64,000 nucleotides of DNA from an uncultured Roseovarius sp. (GTDB lineage Bacteria > Pseudomonadota > Alphaproteobacteria > Rhodobacterales > Rhodobacteraceae): positions 310,001 to 374,000 of the forward strand of contig CANMFU010000003.1 in assembly GCA_947497295.1 (NCBI GenBank), written 5' to 3'. A program made the translations under genes and the position numbers. Shown here piece after piece: positions 36,511 through 47,263 of this stretch (its first letter is position 1; the number at the start of each line of letters is the position of its first letter). The notes under the pieces were generated by a model, which was not told the origin of the DNA, ran no database searches, and saw nothing but the letters and a program-made list of their open reading frames with translations.

Positions 36511-37794
36511 ATGTCCGATTCCGGTTTTTTCACTGAATCTCTGTCCAGCCGCGACCCCGACCTGTTCGACTCGATCACAGGCGAACTGGGCCGCCAGCGC
36601 AGCGAAATCGAGCTGATCGCGTCCGAAAACATCGTTTCGGCCGCCGTCATGGAGGCCCAAGGGTCTGTCATGACCAACAAATACGCCGAAGGTTATCCGG
36701 GGCGTCGCTACTATGGCGGCTGCCAGTTCGTCGACGTCGCCGAGAATCTGGCGATCGAGCGCGCGTGCAAGCTGTTCGGTTGCGATTTTGCCAACGTGCA
36801 GCCCAATTCGGGATCACAGGCGAACCAAGGCGTGTTCACCGCCCTGCTACAACCCGGCGACACCATCCTGGGGATGAGCCTGGATGCCGGCGGTCACCTG
36901 ACACACGGCGCCGCGCCCAACCAGTCGGGCAAATGGTTCAACGCCATTCATTACGGCGTGCGCCGCGACACACTGGACGTCGATTACGACCAGATGGAAG
37001 AGCTGGCCAAAGAGCATAAGCCCAAGATGATCATCGCTGGCGGCAGCGCCATCCCGCGCCAGCTGGATTTCAAGCGCATCCGCGAGATTGCCGACATGGT
37101 TGGCGCCTATGTGCTGGCCGACGTCGCCCATTTCGCGGGTCTGATCGCCGCGGGCCAATATCCCTCGCCCTTCCCGCATTCACATGTCGCGACGACCACC
37201 ACGCACAAAACCCTGCGTGGCCCGCGTGGAGGCATGATTCTGACCAATGACGAAAAGCTGGCCAAGAAGTTCAACTCGGCTATCTTTCCCGGCATTCAGG
37301 GCGGTCCCTTGATGCATGTCATCGCCGCCAAGGCTGTCGCCTTTGGCGAGGCGTTGCGCCCCGAATTCAACGACTACATCACCCAGGTCATCAAGAACGC
37401 GCAAGCGCTCGCCGATCAGCTGAAAAAGGGCGGTCTGGATATTGTGACCGATGGCACCGACACGCATCTGATGCTGGTCGATCTGCGCCCCAAGAAGGTG
37501 ACAGGCGACATTGCCGACGCATGCCTCGGCCGCGCGCACATCACCTGCAACAAGAACGGTGTGCCGTTCGACCCAGAAAAGCCGACCGTCACCAGCGGCC
37601 TGCGCCTGGGCAGCCCGGCGGGCACCACGCGCGGCTTCAAAGAGGCCGAATTCCGCCAGATCGGTGATTGGATCGTCGAGCTGGTCGATGGTCTGGCCGC
37701 CAACGGCCCCGATGGGAACGCCGATGTCGAGGCGAAGGTGCGCAAGGAAGTTGCACAATTGTGCGATCGCTTCCCGCTTTATCCCAACCTCTGA
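36511..37794 (+). CDS. glyA: Serine hydroxymethyltransferase
   Basis: 427 residues from ATG 36511 with a TTAGGGAG site. PLP enzyme interconverting serine plus THF with glycine plus methylene-THF. Signatures: [56 protein letters not shown], and the PLP-lysine motif [14 protein letters not shown] with Lys233. C-terminal SPAGTTRGF is present. It complements the sarcosine oxidase and MetF genes in the window, all acting on folate C1 pools. Followed by a strong hairpin. Confidence 0.97.
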   Translation: MSDSGFFTESLSSRDPDLFDSITGELGRQRSEIELIASENIVSAAVMEAQGSVMTNKYAEGYPGRRYYGGCQFVDVAENLAIERACKLFGCDFANVQPNSGSQANQGVFTALLQPGDTILGMSLDAGGHLTHGAAPNQSGKWFNAIHYGVRRDTLDVDYDQMEELAKEHKPKMIIAGGSAIPRQLDFKRIREIADMVGAYVLADVAHFAGLIAAGQYPSPFPHSHVATTTTHKTLRGPRGGMILTNDEKLAKKFNSAIFPGIQGGPLMHVIAAKAVAFGEALRPEFNDYITQVIKNAQALADQLKKGGLDIVTDGTDTHLMLVDLRPKKVTGDIADACLGRAHITCNKNGVPFDPEKPTVTSGLRLGSPAGTTRGFKEAEFRQIGDWIVELVDGLAANGPDGNADVEAKVRKEVAQLCDRFPLYPNL

Positions 37795-37815
37795 GCCGAT
37801 TGCTTGCACAAATGC

Positions 37816-37843
37816 GGCGTCGCTGGAAACAGCGGCGCCGTTT
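37816..37843 (+). terminator. Intrinsic terminator after glyA
   Basis: GGCGTCGCTG-GAAA-CAGCGGCGCC: 10-bp stem with one GU pair and a GAAA tetraloop, followed by GTTT. Located 22 bp after the glyA stop. Confidence 0.75.
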
Positions 37844-37849
37844 GACCTG

Positions 37850-38224
37850 TCACAGCAGCCCGCGCCAGCGCATGAATACGATGATCCCCGCGCCCAGCAC
37901 CATCAGGCTGAACACCACGCTGGCAGTGATCCCAAGCAGCCGGTCCTTGCGCCGCTCCTTGACGTTGATCACGTTCAGCGGCGCGCTGAGATCGGCAAGC
38001 GCCGCATCCACCTGCCCGCGCGTCACCAAACGGCGCAACCGGGGGTGGGCGACCATTTTCTGCATCTGCACGAGCCGTCCACCCGCCTGACGCGCGTGTT
38101 TCGGCAAGCTCCGCCCGGCCCGACGCAGGCTATGCGCCAGCGTCTTGCCGCGCGCACCCAGCCGGATGCGCAGCTTGGTGCGCACCGCGTCAATATCTTG
38201 CTGGAATATGACCGGATCAATCAT
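37850..38224 (-). CDS. Conserved hypothetical membrane protein
   Basis: 124 residues. A basic, helical soluble part (residues 1-95, with KTLAHSLRRAGRSLPKHARQ) is followed by one membrane helix at about 97-121 (LLGITASVVFSLMVLGAGII). Tail-anchored topology. No family recognised. It begins MIDPVIFQQDIDAVRTKLRI and lies convergent to glyA and divergent from the hydrolase gene. The high Arg/Lys content next to the membrane suggests a peripheral inner-membrane protein. Confidence 0.7.
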   Translation of the reverse strand: MIDPVIFQQDIDAVRTKLRIRLGARGKTLAHSLRRAGRSLPKHARQAGGRLVQMQKMVAHPRLRRLVTRGQVDAALADLSAPLNVINVKERRKDRLLGITASVVFSLMVLGAGIIVFMRWRGLL

Positions 38225-38318
38225 CTTGCGCCCCTCGTTTCGCCTGGGACACTAGCCGCGCGGCGCGGCAGGCTCAATGGGGCTGGAAGGCGCGGCGCGG
38301 GCGCGCTATTTACTCCCT

Positions 38319-39080
38319 ATGTTGAACATGATCGACCATGGCGTGCAGACGGACGCCCCAACCTTGCTGATCGCGCACGGCCTTTATGGGTCCGCCCGCA
38401 ACTGGGGCGTGATCGCGCGGCGCCTGTCGGACACCCGCCGCGTCGTGGCCGTGGACCTGCGCAATCACGGGATGAGCGGCTGGACCGGCACCCACAGCTA
38501 TCCAGATCTGGCCGCCGATCTGGCCGAGGTGACCGCTTCGCTGGACGGCCCGGTTGATATTCTGGGCCATTCGATGGGCGGCAAGGCAGCGATGACGCTG
38601 GCGCTGACTCAACCCGACCTGGTGAACCGCCTGATCGTCGCCGACATCGCGCCGGTTCCCTATGGGCACAGCCAGCTGAAATACCTCGATGCGATGCGAC
38701 AGGTCGATCTGTCGGGCGTCGAAAAACGCTCCGACGCCGCCGCCCTGCTGGAGCCGTTGGTGGACGACCCCGCGCTGGTGCCGTTCTTCTTGCAATCGCT
38801 GGATGTGGGGGACCGTCGCTGGCGTCTGAACCTCGACGTGCTGGCCGATGAGATGCCACAAATCATGGGCTTTCCCGATCTGCGCGGCTCGTTCGAGCGC
38901 CCGGCCCTGTTCCTGACCGGCGAGCGGTCCGACTACGTTCAGCCCAAACACCGCGACGTGATCAAGCCACTCTTCCCCGAGGCGCGGTTTGCGGCGATCA
39001 AGGGCGCGGGGCATTGGCTGCATGCCGAGGAGCCGCGGGCGTTTGTGGATGTGGTGAAGGGGTGGCTGGAGCGGGCTTAA
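38319..39080 (+). CDS. Alpha/beta hydrolase (YbfF-like)
   Basis: 253 residues from ATG 38319 (ATG 38328 possible); the 14 extra upstream codons are not family-like. Oxyanion segment LLIAHGLYGSARNWG, nucleophile elbow ILGHSMGGKAAM with Ser, Asp in LTGERSDYV and His in IKGAGHWLHAEEP. Similar to the esterase YbfF, which hydrolyses short acyl esters or acyl-CoA. Monocistronic; the next 1.4 kb is AT-rich foreign-looking DNA. Confidence 0.87.
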   Translation: MLNMIDHGVQTDAPTLLIAHGLYGSARNWGVIARRLSDTRRVVAVDLRNHGMSGWTGTHSYPDLAADLAEVTASLDGPVDILGHSMGGKAAMTLALTQPDLVNRLIVADIAPVPYGHSQLKYLDAMRQVDLSGVEKRSDAAALLEPLVDDPALVPFFLQSLDVGDRRWRLNLDVLADEMPQIMGFPDLRGSFERPALFLTGERSDYVQPKHRDVIKPLFPEARFAAIKGAGHWLHAEEPRAFVDVVKGWLERA

Positions 39081-39307
39081 CTTCGGCGGGTTCGTAGGAT
39101 TCTGATAACTTCAAATTCCTATGTTTATTTTGAGTGTCTCGATAATAAAATGCGCCTATCGCCGACACGTCGTTAGACTCGGAGCCGCAAAAAAAGTCTT
39201 TGGCTGCGGTAGCTCCGCGTCTGTCAGCCGGAAAAGGTCAGTGGTGCCTAAGCTTCTGTTTCAAAGCGGTGAATCAGAGATTTATGGAAAAGCAATGACA
39301 CTTGAGC

Positions 39308-40198
39308 CTACACTTCCAAAACTATAACATTTTCATCGCTTTTATCAAAGATGGCGCGCGAGCTTGGCTCGACAATTAGGCGGGATGGATCCCCCAATAC
39401 TCTGGCGAATTTTCCAAAAGCCCCTTGTGAACTGATAAATGAATGGCATCGGGACATGAGGTACAAGTCTACAAATCCTCGATCAGAACCATTTTCGTCA
39501 ATGACGACATGACGAACTTCGGGTCCAAGATTCTCGACAATATTTGATTTGACCCATTGAGGTTCATCTGAGAAAAAATAGAAACATGTATATTCATGTC
39601 TGGATTTGATTTCATCAACGGCCCTCAGGAAATAATCTGCATCCAAAGCCTTTCCATAATCCCGATTATCTTTTGCAAGATCCCCTCGGCGAACATGCAC
39701 ACCGCACGCATTTGCACCTTGTTCGATTTGCGCTAAAACTTCCACGTCGCGTTTTGAAAAGTAAACGTCACTGGGTGAGAAATTTTCGAACAACTTCTTT
39801 TGGTACTTCTGAACCAGCTTCCAGCGATCATACGATCCACCATTATAGAATCCGCCAAGATATACTGGCGTGACGATTTCATCAAGGTCTCCCTCCCTAA
39901 AGTTGTTCAATTTCCTTAGAGTGAACCTTTCAAAGAGTGATGCTTCGGCAAGCTGCAGGTGTGGGAACGCTTTTGGAAAATCAAGATTCCTTGGAAACAG
40001 CCCGTTTATATCCAAGCCGTTCGTCTTGAACCAGGAGTTGTCAAATTTAACTTTATAACCTAATTGAGTGAACTCATAACCGAGGGCCCAAAATGCAATT
40101 TGGCTTGCCAACCCACCTTCGTTGCGTACAACGATAAGATTTTTATCAGCAAATATTATATTCAATGCTTTAAGTACGTGTTGATGAATGATGTTCAT
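39308..40198 (-). CDS. GT11-family (alpha-1,2-fucosyltransferase-like) protein
   Basis: 296 residues. GT11 pattern: N-terminal IVVRNEGGLASQIAFWALGY, donor motif ACGVHVRRGDL, ADYFLRAVDEIKS, CFYFFSDEPQWVKSNI and the C-terminal FVDLYLMSRCHSFISSQGAF. Predicted to transfer L-fucose (or a related sugar) from GDP-fucose to a cell-surface glycan. The gene and its flanks are strikingly AT-rich against a GC-rich chromosome, with codon use to match, which marks recent transfer. No fucose-synthesis or glycan-cluster partner is in the window. Confidence 0.85.
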   Translation of the reverse strand: MNIIHQHVLKALNIIFADKNLIVVRNEGGLASQIAFWALGYEFTQLGYKVKFDNSWFKTNGLDINGLFPRNLDFPKAFPHLQLAEASLFERFTLRKLNNFREGDLDEIVTPVYLGGFYNGGSYDRWKLVQKYQKKLFENFSPSDVYFSKRDVEVLAQIEQGANACGVHVRRGDLAKDNRDYGKALDADYFLRAVDEIKSRHEYTCFYFFSDEPQWVKSNIVENLGPEVRHVVIDENGSDRGFVDLYLMSRCHSFISSQGAFGKFARVLGDPSRLIVEPSSRAIFDKSDENVIVLEV

Positions 40199-40242
40199 AC
40201 AGCCCTAAAAATCCTAAATTTTCTGACATTTGCCTGCAAGAC

Positions 40243-40455
40243 TTATAAACATGCAGGCATTTTTGCGGGGATGTACGGTGACTTGAATCCGCCTAGCCTA
40301 TCACTTGATTCATTTCTTAAGTAGCCATCGCACGCAGCCAGGGCTCTTCGCAGTTTCTCCGTGTCACTGTCACTCGCTTTCGCAGCTCCCCAGATTTCTC
40401 TTTCATATCTCCCTGCAACAAAGCTGAATCAGGTCTGTTGGCACATTATCAATTC
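40243..40455 (-). pseudogene. Decayed AT-rich ORF upstream of GT11
   Basis: Two overlapping minus-strand frames read as one broken protein. The upstream one (about 40440-40520) gives SDKDLLDLEKALQQGCVAS then TGIDNVPTDLIQL. The downstream one gives RYEREIWGAAKASDSDTEKL, LRRALAACDGYL and ends MPACL at 40243. A one-base shift joins them. No family is recognised. Base composition matches the GT11 gene, so both probably arrived together. Confidence 0.35.
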
Positions 40456-40562
40456 CAGTCGAGGCAACACACCCTTGCTGCAAAGCCTTCTCTAGATCAA
40501 GTAGATCTTTATCAGACACACTGCCGAGCCCATTAGCGGAAATAACCACTTATGCATATCGA

Positions 40563-41477
40563 TCAGGAACTTCTTCCAATGACCTCCTCAAACTCCCGCC
40601 ATTCCCCCTTGCTCATCCCGGAATTCTCCTGTGCCACCTCTTCGCCATTCAGCATCCGGCGTACGCAATCGAGCGCCGTGGCCGACAGTTGCGCGCCACC
40701 CATGCGGTAGTCGTCGAAAGCCCTGTACGCAAACGGCACCCAGTCGGCGACCAGTTTGCAGATTTCCTCGGCATAGACGCGGATCTCGTATTGGGCGTGA
40801 GCGTCGGCGCGCAGGCGCAGGAAATGCAGCAGGTTGTGCAGATCAACCTTCCAATACCATTGCGTATAGACATTGGCGGGCAGGTTCATGCGGGCCAGCT
40901 CGCGGGCAAGGCCCTGCTGACCCTCGTCCGAGATCATTTCCTCGTAATGGTCATAGCAGCGCATCGCGTCGTCGCGCAGATATTTCAGCACGCGCTCGGC
41001 CTCCTCCCCTTCCAGCAGATCACCGCGGCCCTGATTGTTGACCTGGCTCTGCGCGTTCAGTGCGTCGGGCGCGGGAATGTAGAATTCGCGATCTAGGATC
41101 GAATAGCGGGCCGAATATTCGTTGACGTTGGCGGTGCGGTGGCGAATCCACTGGCGCGCGACGAAAACGGGCAGTTTGACGTGCAGCTTGATTTCGCACA
41201 TCTCGAACGGGGTCGAGTGCCAGTGACGCATGAGGTAGCGGATCAGCCCCTCGTCATTTTGCACTGATTTCGTGCCCTTGCCATAGCTGACGCGCGCGGC
41301 CTGGCAGATGGCGGCATCGTCGCCCATGTAGTCCACAACACGGACAAAGCCGTGATCCAGCACCGGGTAGGCTGTATAAAGATGTGCCTCAATCCCGTGA
41401 GCTGTCGCACGCAAGGTCGTTTGCGGCTGGGCGCGTTGTGCGTCGATTTCGGCGATCTGTTGAGGGGTAAGGGGCAT
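40563..41477 (-). CDS. thyX: Flavin-dependent thymidylate synthase
   Basis: 304 residues from ATG 41477. ThyX makes dTMP from dUMP using methylene-THF and FAD, replacing ThyA. The signature [15 protein letters not shown] starts at residue 112, preceded by QWI, with [11 protein letters not shown] and HWHSTPFEM upstream and [17 protein letters not shown] and [10 protein letters not shown] downstream. The ATG 11 codons upstream is less likely. Sits alone between the AT-rich island and gloA. Confidence 0.96.
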   Translation of the reverse strand: MPLTPQQIAEIDAQRAQPQTTLRATAHGIEAHLYTAYPVLDHGFVRVVDYMGDDAAICQAARVSYGKGTKSVQNDEGLIRYLMRHWHSTPFEMCEIKLHVKLPVFVARQWIRHRTANVNEYSARYSILDREFYIPAPDALNAQSQVNNQGRGDLLEGEEAERVLKYLRDDAMRCYDHYEEMISDEGQQGLARELARMNLPANVYTQWYWKVDLHNLLHFLRLRADAHAQYEIRVYAEEICKLVADWVPFAYRAFDDYRMGGAQLSATALDCVRRMLNGEEVAQENSGMSKGEWREFEEVIGRSS

Positions 41478-41633
41478 GGGCTGATCCTTCGCGCGGCGAA
41501 AAGTGGGCATGAGTCGATTGCATTTCTGTCTAGCGCGCGGCCCGCACGAAATAAAGCGGCTGCGCGCTCATGGTGGACGCAGACGCAGATCCCTCTAGGA
41601 TCATGAGTAACTGAAAGTTTCAAGGAGACAGCA

Positions 41634-42062
41634 ATGACGTTACGCTATCTGCACACAATGGTCCGCGTTAAGGATCTGGAGACATCCATGGCGTTCTATT
41701 CCCTTCTGGGCCTGCGCGAAACACGGCGCATGGACAGTGAAGAGGGCCGTTTCTCACTGATTTTCATGGCCCCGGCGGGACAGGAGGAATGCCCTGTCGA
41801 GCTGACCTATAACTGGGACGGTGACGATAAATTGCCAGACGATAGCCGTCATTTCGGTCATCTGGCCTACAGCGTCGACAATATCTACGAAATGTGTGCG
41901 CATCTGAAGGCCAATGGCGTGACAATCAACCGCCCGCCGCGCGATGGGCGTATGGCGTTTGTCCGGAGCCCCGACAATATTTCTATCGAACTGCTTCAGG
42001 CGGGCGAGCCTTTGAACCCTGCCGAGCCGTGGGTAAGCATGGAGAACACCGGGAGTTGGTGA
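41634..42062 (+). CDS. gloA: Lactoylglutathione lyase (glyoxalase I)
   Basis: 142 residues, ATG 41634 after AAGGAGA. Single VOC-fold chain: RYLHTMVRVKDLETSMAFYS (metal His), GLRETRR, VELTYNWDG (metal Glu), RHFGHLAYSVDNIYE (His) and SPDNISIELLQ (Glu). Converts the methylglyoxal-glutathione hemithioacetal to S-lactoylglutathione. Length and metal-ligand spacing are canonical. Divergent from thyX. Confidence 0.95.
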   Translation: MTLRYLHTMVRVKDLETSMAFYSLLGLRETRRMDSEEGRFSLIFMAPAGQEECPVELTYNWDGDDKLPDDSRHFGHLAYSVDNIYEMCAHLKANGVTINRPPRDGRMAFVRSPDNISIELLQAGEPLNPAEPWVSMENTGSW

Positions 42063-42071
42063 AGCGAAATT

Positions 42072-42104
42072 GCCGGGAGTGGCTTAATACACGCCTGTCC
42101 CGGC
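42072..42104. terminator. Hairpin between gloA and LdtR-type gene
   Basis: Exact 7-bp arms GCCGGGA/TCCCGGC with a 19-nt loop lie just after the gloA stop in the convergent gap. No T-tract is present, so this is a weak terminator candidate. Confidence 0.35.
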
Positions 42105-42123
42105 AGCTCCCCCGGAGCGCTAT

Positions 42124-42624
42124 TTAGTAGATATAACGGATCTGATCCGTCCAATACCGCTCTACCCGGCGCAATGAAGCGGCGATCTGATCGATGCCAT
42201 CCAGCCCAAGAACGCCGTGCGCCTGAAGCCCTTCGGCATGTCGTCCGAACAAACCCGTTACAACGTCACGAATTTCGCGGCCTCGCGGCGTCAGGCGCAC
42301 GCGCACGGACCGGCGGTCAATTTCGCATCGTTGGTGATGCATATACTCCATCTCAACCAGCTTTTTCAGGTTGTAGCTTACATTGCTGCCCTGATAATAA
42401 CCGCGCGATTTCAGCTCGCCTGCCGTCACTTCATTATCGCCGATATTAAACAGCAGCAGTGCCTGAACGGCGTTGATATCCAGAACGCCGACACGTTCAA
42501 ATTCATCCTTGATCACGTCCAGAAGCAGCCGGTGAAGGCGTTCTACCAGCGCCAAAGCGTCAAGATAGCCAGCCATGAAGCCATGATCGGCGGCGGGCGG
42601 TGCCATTGGGGTGTGCATACTCAT
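42124..42624 (-). CDS. LdtR-type winged-helix (MarR) regulator
   Basis: 166 residues from ATG 42624, with GGAG 6 nt upstream; ATG 42630 overlaps that site. Motifs DINAVQALLLFNIGDNEVTA, GELKSRGYYQGSNVSYNLKK (recognition helix), MEYMHHQRCEIDRRSVRVRL and TPRGREIRDVV match LdtR, an alphaproteobacterial MarR-family regulator linked to L,D-transpeptidase expression and osmotic stress. An L,D-transpeptidase lies elsewhere in the window (7490-8005), but regulation of it is only a guess. Confidence 0.85.
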   Translation of the reverse strand: MSMHTPMAPPAADHGFMAGYLDALALVERLHRLLLDVIKDEFERVGVLDINAVQALLLFNIGDNEVTAGELKSRGYYQGSNVSYNLKKLVEMEYMHHQRCEIDRRSVRVRLTPRGREIRDVVTGLFGRHAEGLQAHGVLGLDGIDQIAASLRRVERYWTDQIRYIY

Positions 42625-42739
42625 TTCCATCTCCGTACAAAACCTGCTCGGAAGGAAACTGACCCAAATTGCCGAATAATCGGTTAAAACGTGTCCACAA
42701 ATCGCCTTTAACTGCTAAAATGCGACGCATTTCATGAAA

Positions 42740-43003
42740 TCACCAAGTTTCTGGCGTGGTCGCAATATCGTTGATCATGGCACGATACCGGTCCGGAGCC
42801 ACCACTTGGCCACTGACCCATTGGTAGAGATCGTGATCGTTTTCCTCCAGCAGTGTATCGTATAAATCCAGATCGAGATCGCTCAGACCCGCCAGTCGGG
42901 CGGCTGCATAGCGCGACATCAGAATGTCCATTTCGCGGATTCCGCGCCGCATTGATCGCATGGTCAGGCGGCGCAGGCGGGTATCACGCGGCTCCGGCAT
43001 CAT
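42740..43003 (-). CDS. sdhE: Succinate dehydrogenase assembly factor SdhE
   Basis: 87 residues. The RGxxE motif is RRGIREMD (Arg20, Gly21, Glu24), followed by ILMSRYAAARLAGLSDLDLD, LYDTLLEENDHDLYQWVSGQ. SdhE/Sdh5 promotes covalent FAD attachment to SdhA and FrdA. Length is typical. It overlaps the 3' end of the upstream HTH gene by 20 bp, so the two are co-expressed. Confidence 0.93.
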   Translation of the reverse strand: MMPEPRDTRLRRLTMRSMRRGIREMDILMSRYAAARLAGLSDLDLDLYDTLLEENDHDLYQWVSGQVVAPDRYRAMINDIATTPETW

Positions 43004-43394
43004 CGTCCCTCAGCACGTCGTGAAGTTCTTGCTCGACACGGGCCAAGCGCTCGGCGTTCAGTCGCATCTGCTCGGAAATATCGCGAATTTCATCCAGTAG
43101 CTGGCGCGCGCCGCGCACATAGCTGTTGGCAACGCCCGGATTACCCGGACCTTCGCCCTCGCCAGTAAGCAGCCACAGCAGCGAAACATTCAGCAGCCCG
43201 GCCAGCATCGACAGGCGCATTGCGCGCGGATCGCGCATATCGTTTTCCCAGTCGTCCATGGTTTTTTTCTTGACGCCGAGGCGCTTGGCCAATTCTGCCT
43301 GCGTCATTCCCGCCAATTCGCGGGCGCCGGCCAGACGATCGCCGAACGTCGTGGCGTCGGGATCAAACCATCGGTCAGATGTGTCGGAGCTCAT
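42984..43394 (-). CDS. Helix-turn-helix (XRE-type) regulator
   Basis: 136 residues from ATG 43394 (AGAGG 9 nt upstream; ATG 43400 is too close to it). HTH domain at about 17-75: FGDRLAGARELAGMTQAELA, KRLGVKKKTMDDWENDMRDP, AMRLSMLAGLLNVSLLWLLT. A coiled-coil tail follows (about 95-130, with ISEQMRLNAERLARVEQELH). This protein preceding sdhE is common in Rhodobacteraceae; target genes unknown. Confidence 0.88.
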   Translation of the reverse strand: MSSDTSDRWFDPDATTFGDRLAGARELAGMTQAELAKRLGVKKKTMDDWENDMRDPRAMRLSMLAGLLNVSLLWLLTGEGEGPGNPGVANSYVRGARQLLDEIRDISEQMRLNAERLARVEQELHDVLRDDDAGAA

Positions 43395-43424
43395 AATCAT
43401 GGTCCTCTCTTTGAACGTGCTTGA

Positions 43425-45061
<1,637 letters not shown>

Positions 45062-45113
45062 GTTCAGACCTGCCCGACTATTATTTCAGGGTGCGCGAGA
45101 ACGAGGCGTTCGT

Positions 45114-45461
45114 GTGTCGCCTGAAAACTGCAAACAGACAGCCCGGATCGACATGGACCAGATCGCGGTCGTTAATATCCGCAATGGCGAGATCAAGCCG
45201 CTTGGCGAGCGCGCGCTGACCGATCAGAACACCGCCGTGATCCACGACTGGATGGCCGAGCGGCTGGAATTGCAGGAATACCGCGACATTGACGATATTC
45301 GCCGTGCGGTGGATTACCTGAACACCACCGCGCATTGGATACACTCCAAGGCTACCGACGCGCAGCTTGATGCGGTGACTGATGCGCTGCTTATGGTGAT
45401 GCATGATCTGCGTACCGTGCTGGTGCGCAAGAAGGCAGACAGGATGCTGGCCGAGAGTTAA
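45114..45461 (+). CDS. Conserved hypothetical protein
   Basis: 115 residues from GTG 45114 (GAGG 9 nt upstream) or 102 from ATG 45153. All-helical prediction: ALTDQNTAVIHDWMAERLEL, QEYRDIDDIRRAVDYLNTT, QLDAVTDALLMVMHDLRTVL. No signal, membrane segment or known motif. It is 52 bp after the VOC gene on the same strand. Its 3' end abuts a MATE pseudogene on the other strand. Confidence 0.65.
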   Translation: MSPENCKQTARIDMDQIAVVNIRNGEIKPLGERALTDQNTAVIHDWMAERLELQEYRDIDDIRRAVDYLNTTAHWIHSKATDAQLDAVTDALLMVMHDLRTVLVRKKADRMLAES

Positions 45462-45846
45462 GGCCTCGGCCAGCATCCTGCCACCGCCCTGTCCAGCGCC
45501 AGAACCGCAGCGCCAGCAAGGTCGACGCAACCGCAAGCTCGATGGCCAGCCCGATCCAAACCCCAACACCTCCCAGCCCCAGCGGAAATCCCCGATTATC
45601 GCTGGTCGCCGCATTGGACATGCCCAAATGCATCATGAAGCTCAGCGACACCAATTGAAACGCGATTCCATGTGCCGCCAATAGGATTTCAAAACCATCA
45701 CCAGCAGCGCAGGCACGATCACTCAGCCCGCAATACCCAGATAGTCAGCGGCCAGCGCCGCCGTCTGAGGATTTTGATCCAGCGCCAGAAACAGCGCCTC
45801 GGACCGCACCATCAAGGGTAGAATGAGCGCGGCAATGTAAGGCGCG
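45462..45846 (-). pseudogene. MATE transporter remnant with internal deletion
   Basis: On the minus strand, from 45846 down: ILPLMVRSEALFLALDQNPQ, AALAADYLGIAG, then a TGA where MATE proteins have Trp, then VIVPALLVMVLKSY. The sequence jumps directly (with a frame change) to LAAHGIAFQLVSLSFMMHLG and GLGGVGVWIGLAIELAV, LRFWRWTG. The missing middle is some 150-200 residues. The N-terminus is cut off by the IS element at 45847. An intact MATE gene exists at 31-32 kb. Confidence 0.75.
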
Positions 45847-46823
45847 GTTACCCGTGGGACATCCTAATCATAGATTATAGCTTTTCTCTGAGGGCTTCGT
45901 AAGGCGTCTTTCCTTTGTGGGCGCCATGTGGTCGATGGAAATTGTAAAAGCGTTCCCATTCATCCAGTTTTGCTTCGAGATCGACATCGCCTTTGTAGCT
46001 GAGGAGCTGGTAGAACTCCTGGCCGTCAGAGCGGTGCGATCGTCCGACCTTTCCGTTGAGCTGGGGCGTGCCGCGCTTGATGTAGGCGTGGCGGATGCCC
46101 AGGTCTTCGACATGCCAATGGAATTTCGCTTGGAACTCATGGCCGTTGTCCGTGCGTATTTCCCGGATGCGGAATGGGAACTTTTCGATGATGTGATCCA
46201 CAAAGTCGATTGCATTGGCCTGGGTGTGCTTTTCGTAAATCTTCAGCGCTCGCACCCGTGTTGCGTCATCGATAGCCGTATATTGAAAGCGGCGCACCTT
46301 TTCATCTTGTTTACCTCTGAACGTCAGGAACTTGACGTCCATCTGGATGTGATGCCCCGGCACCTGTTTCTGATAGCGCTTGGTATGAACTTTGCGCATA
46401 CGGGTGCCACGTGGAAGGCGGTTCATGCCATGGCGGCGCAAGATGCGTGAAACGGTCGCGTCGGACATTTTGATGTCGTGATAGCGTTCCAGATACCAAA
46501 CGATCCGCATTGGGCCGAGGTGGTATTTGCTGCGAAGATAAAGCACCTTATCTTCGCGCTCGGACGATCTCCTGTTCGCGTGCCATTTGGGGATCGGCGG
46601 CGCGTTGACCAAGCCCGCTTCGCCGCGTTCAGCGTAGGCTTGCCGCCACCGATAGAAACTGGATCGGCCAATCCCAAAGTAACGGCAGGCTTTCGCAACG
46701 TGACCGATCTCTTCTGCGTATCTCAGTATCCGCAGCTTGCGCTGAATCTCGCGTTGATCCTTGGTCATCAACATCTCCTTCTTCCCAATCCTGGGAGGTT
46801 AAAGGAAATGTCCCGCGAGTAAC
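45847..46823 (-). mobile_element. IS481-family insertion sequence
   Basis: Bounded by 16-bp inverted repeats GTTACCCGTGGGACAT (45847-45862) and, inverted, GTTACTCGCGGGACAT (46808-46823), 14 of 16 identical. Length 977 bp with one transposase gene. No convincing target duplication is seen on the flanks, which hints at later deletion or an old insertion. It breaks the MATE pseudogene. Confidence 0.75.
45875..46774 (-). CDS. IS481-family transposase, catalytic Glu lost
   Basis: 299 residues (ATG 46774, or 46768). N-terminal HTH: RYAEEIGHVAKACRYFGIGR, SSFYRWRQAYAERGEAGL. A second HTH_29/Mu-type region follows and then an RNase-H fold with first Asp in IQMDVKFL and second in IRTDNGHEF. The third acidic residue should lie about 35 residues on in NGKVERSH, but here it reads NGKVGRSH (GGA codon). 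The enzyme should therefore be inactive unless complemented. Otherwise full-length. Confidence 0.88.
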   Translation of the reverse strand: MLMTKDQREIQRKLRILRYAEEIGHVAKACRYFGIGRSSFYRWRQAYAERGEAGLVNAPPIPKWHANRRSSEREDKVLYLRSKYHLGPMRIVWYLERYHDIKMSDATVSRILRRHGMNRLPRGTRMRKVHTKRYQKQVPGHHIQMDVKFLTFRGKQDEKVRRFQYTAIDDATRVRALKIYEKHTQANAIDFVDHIIEKFPFRIREIRTDNGHEFQAKFHWHVEDLGIRHAYIKRGTPQLNGKVGRSHRSDGQEFYQLLSYKGDVDLEAKLDEWERFYNFHRPHGAHKGKTPYEALREKL

Positions 46824-46946
46824 GGCATATCTACAGGCAACGCCTATGGGGGTGAGGTCGACGTCAACAGCCCACGAGATGTGCATAAAATGTCCGAGCA
46901 GGACTTTTTTCGCGGTGCCGGTGCGCGATCCAGATGCTGTGGGGCA

Positions 46947-47027
46947 GAGCGCAGTGGCGGCGTCTTTTGGTGGCTTTTCAGCTTTGATCAAAGCTTGATA
47001 TTTGGCCTTGAGGTCTGGATTGTGTCT
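46947..47027 (-). pseudogene. IS110-family transposase remnant
   Basis: 27 codons read RHNPDLKAKYQALIKAEKPP then KDAATAL, the conserved C-terminal motif of IS110/IS116/IS902 transposases (RHNP-x-(L/I)-K-x-x-Y ... GKPxKxAL). Nothing else of that enzyme remains around it. Confidence 0.4.
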
Positions 47028-47116
47028 TATGCCACCAACCCAATCGGAAGAGCCATTGCCACGGCCCGACATCGCACCGGCAAAGACGCACCGGCAAAGA
47101 CAAAGGGTGCCTCAGC

Positions 47117-47263
47117 CGCAAAGTCGACCTTGCCATGGCATTCAAGTTGATGATCCCGGTCCAGACAAAATGGAGAAAACTCGACGGAGCAAAGCGCATG
47201 CCTGATATCATCCAGAGGATTGAATTCAAGGACGTGATCAAACAAATTCAACCCGCCGCCTGA
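47117..47263 (+). pseudogene. IS256-family transposase C-terminal remnant
   Basis: A plus-strand frame reads RKVDLAMAFKLMIPVQTKWR, KLDGAKRMPDIIQ, RIEFKDVIKQIQPAA and stops at TGA 47261-47263. This corresponds to the extreme C-terminus of IS256 transposases (ALxMVFKLxxxAExxWRRLxGxxxLxxVIxGVxFxDGI). The rest of the gene is absent. Confidence 0.5.

Noticed and set aside
39121..39327. 68-codon plus-strand frame in the AT-rich island
   Set aside because: No family or ribosome-binding site and it overlaps the GT11 gene end.
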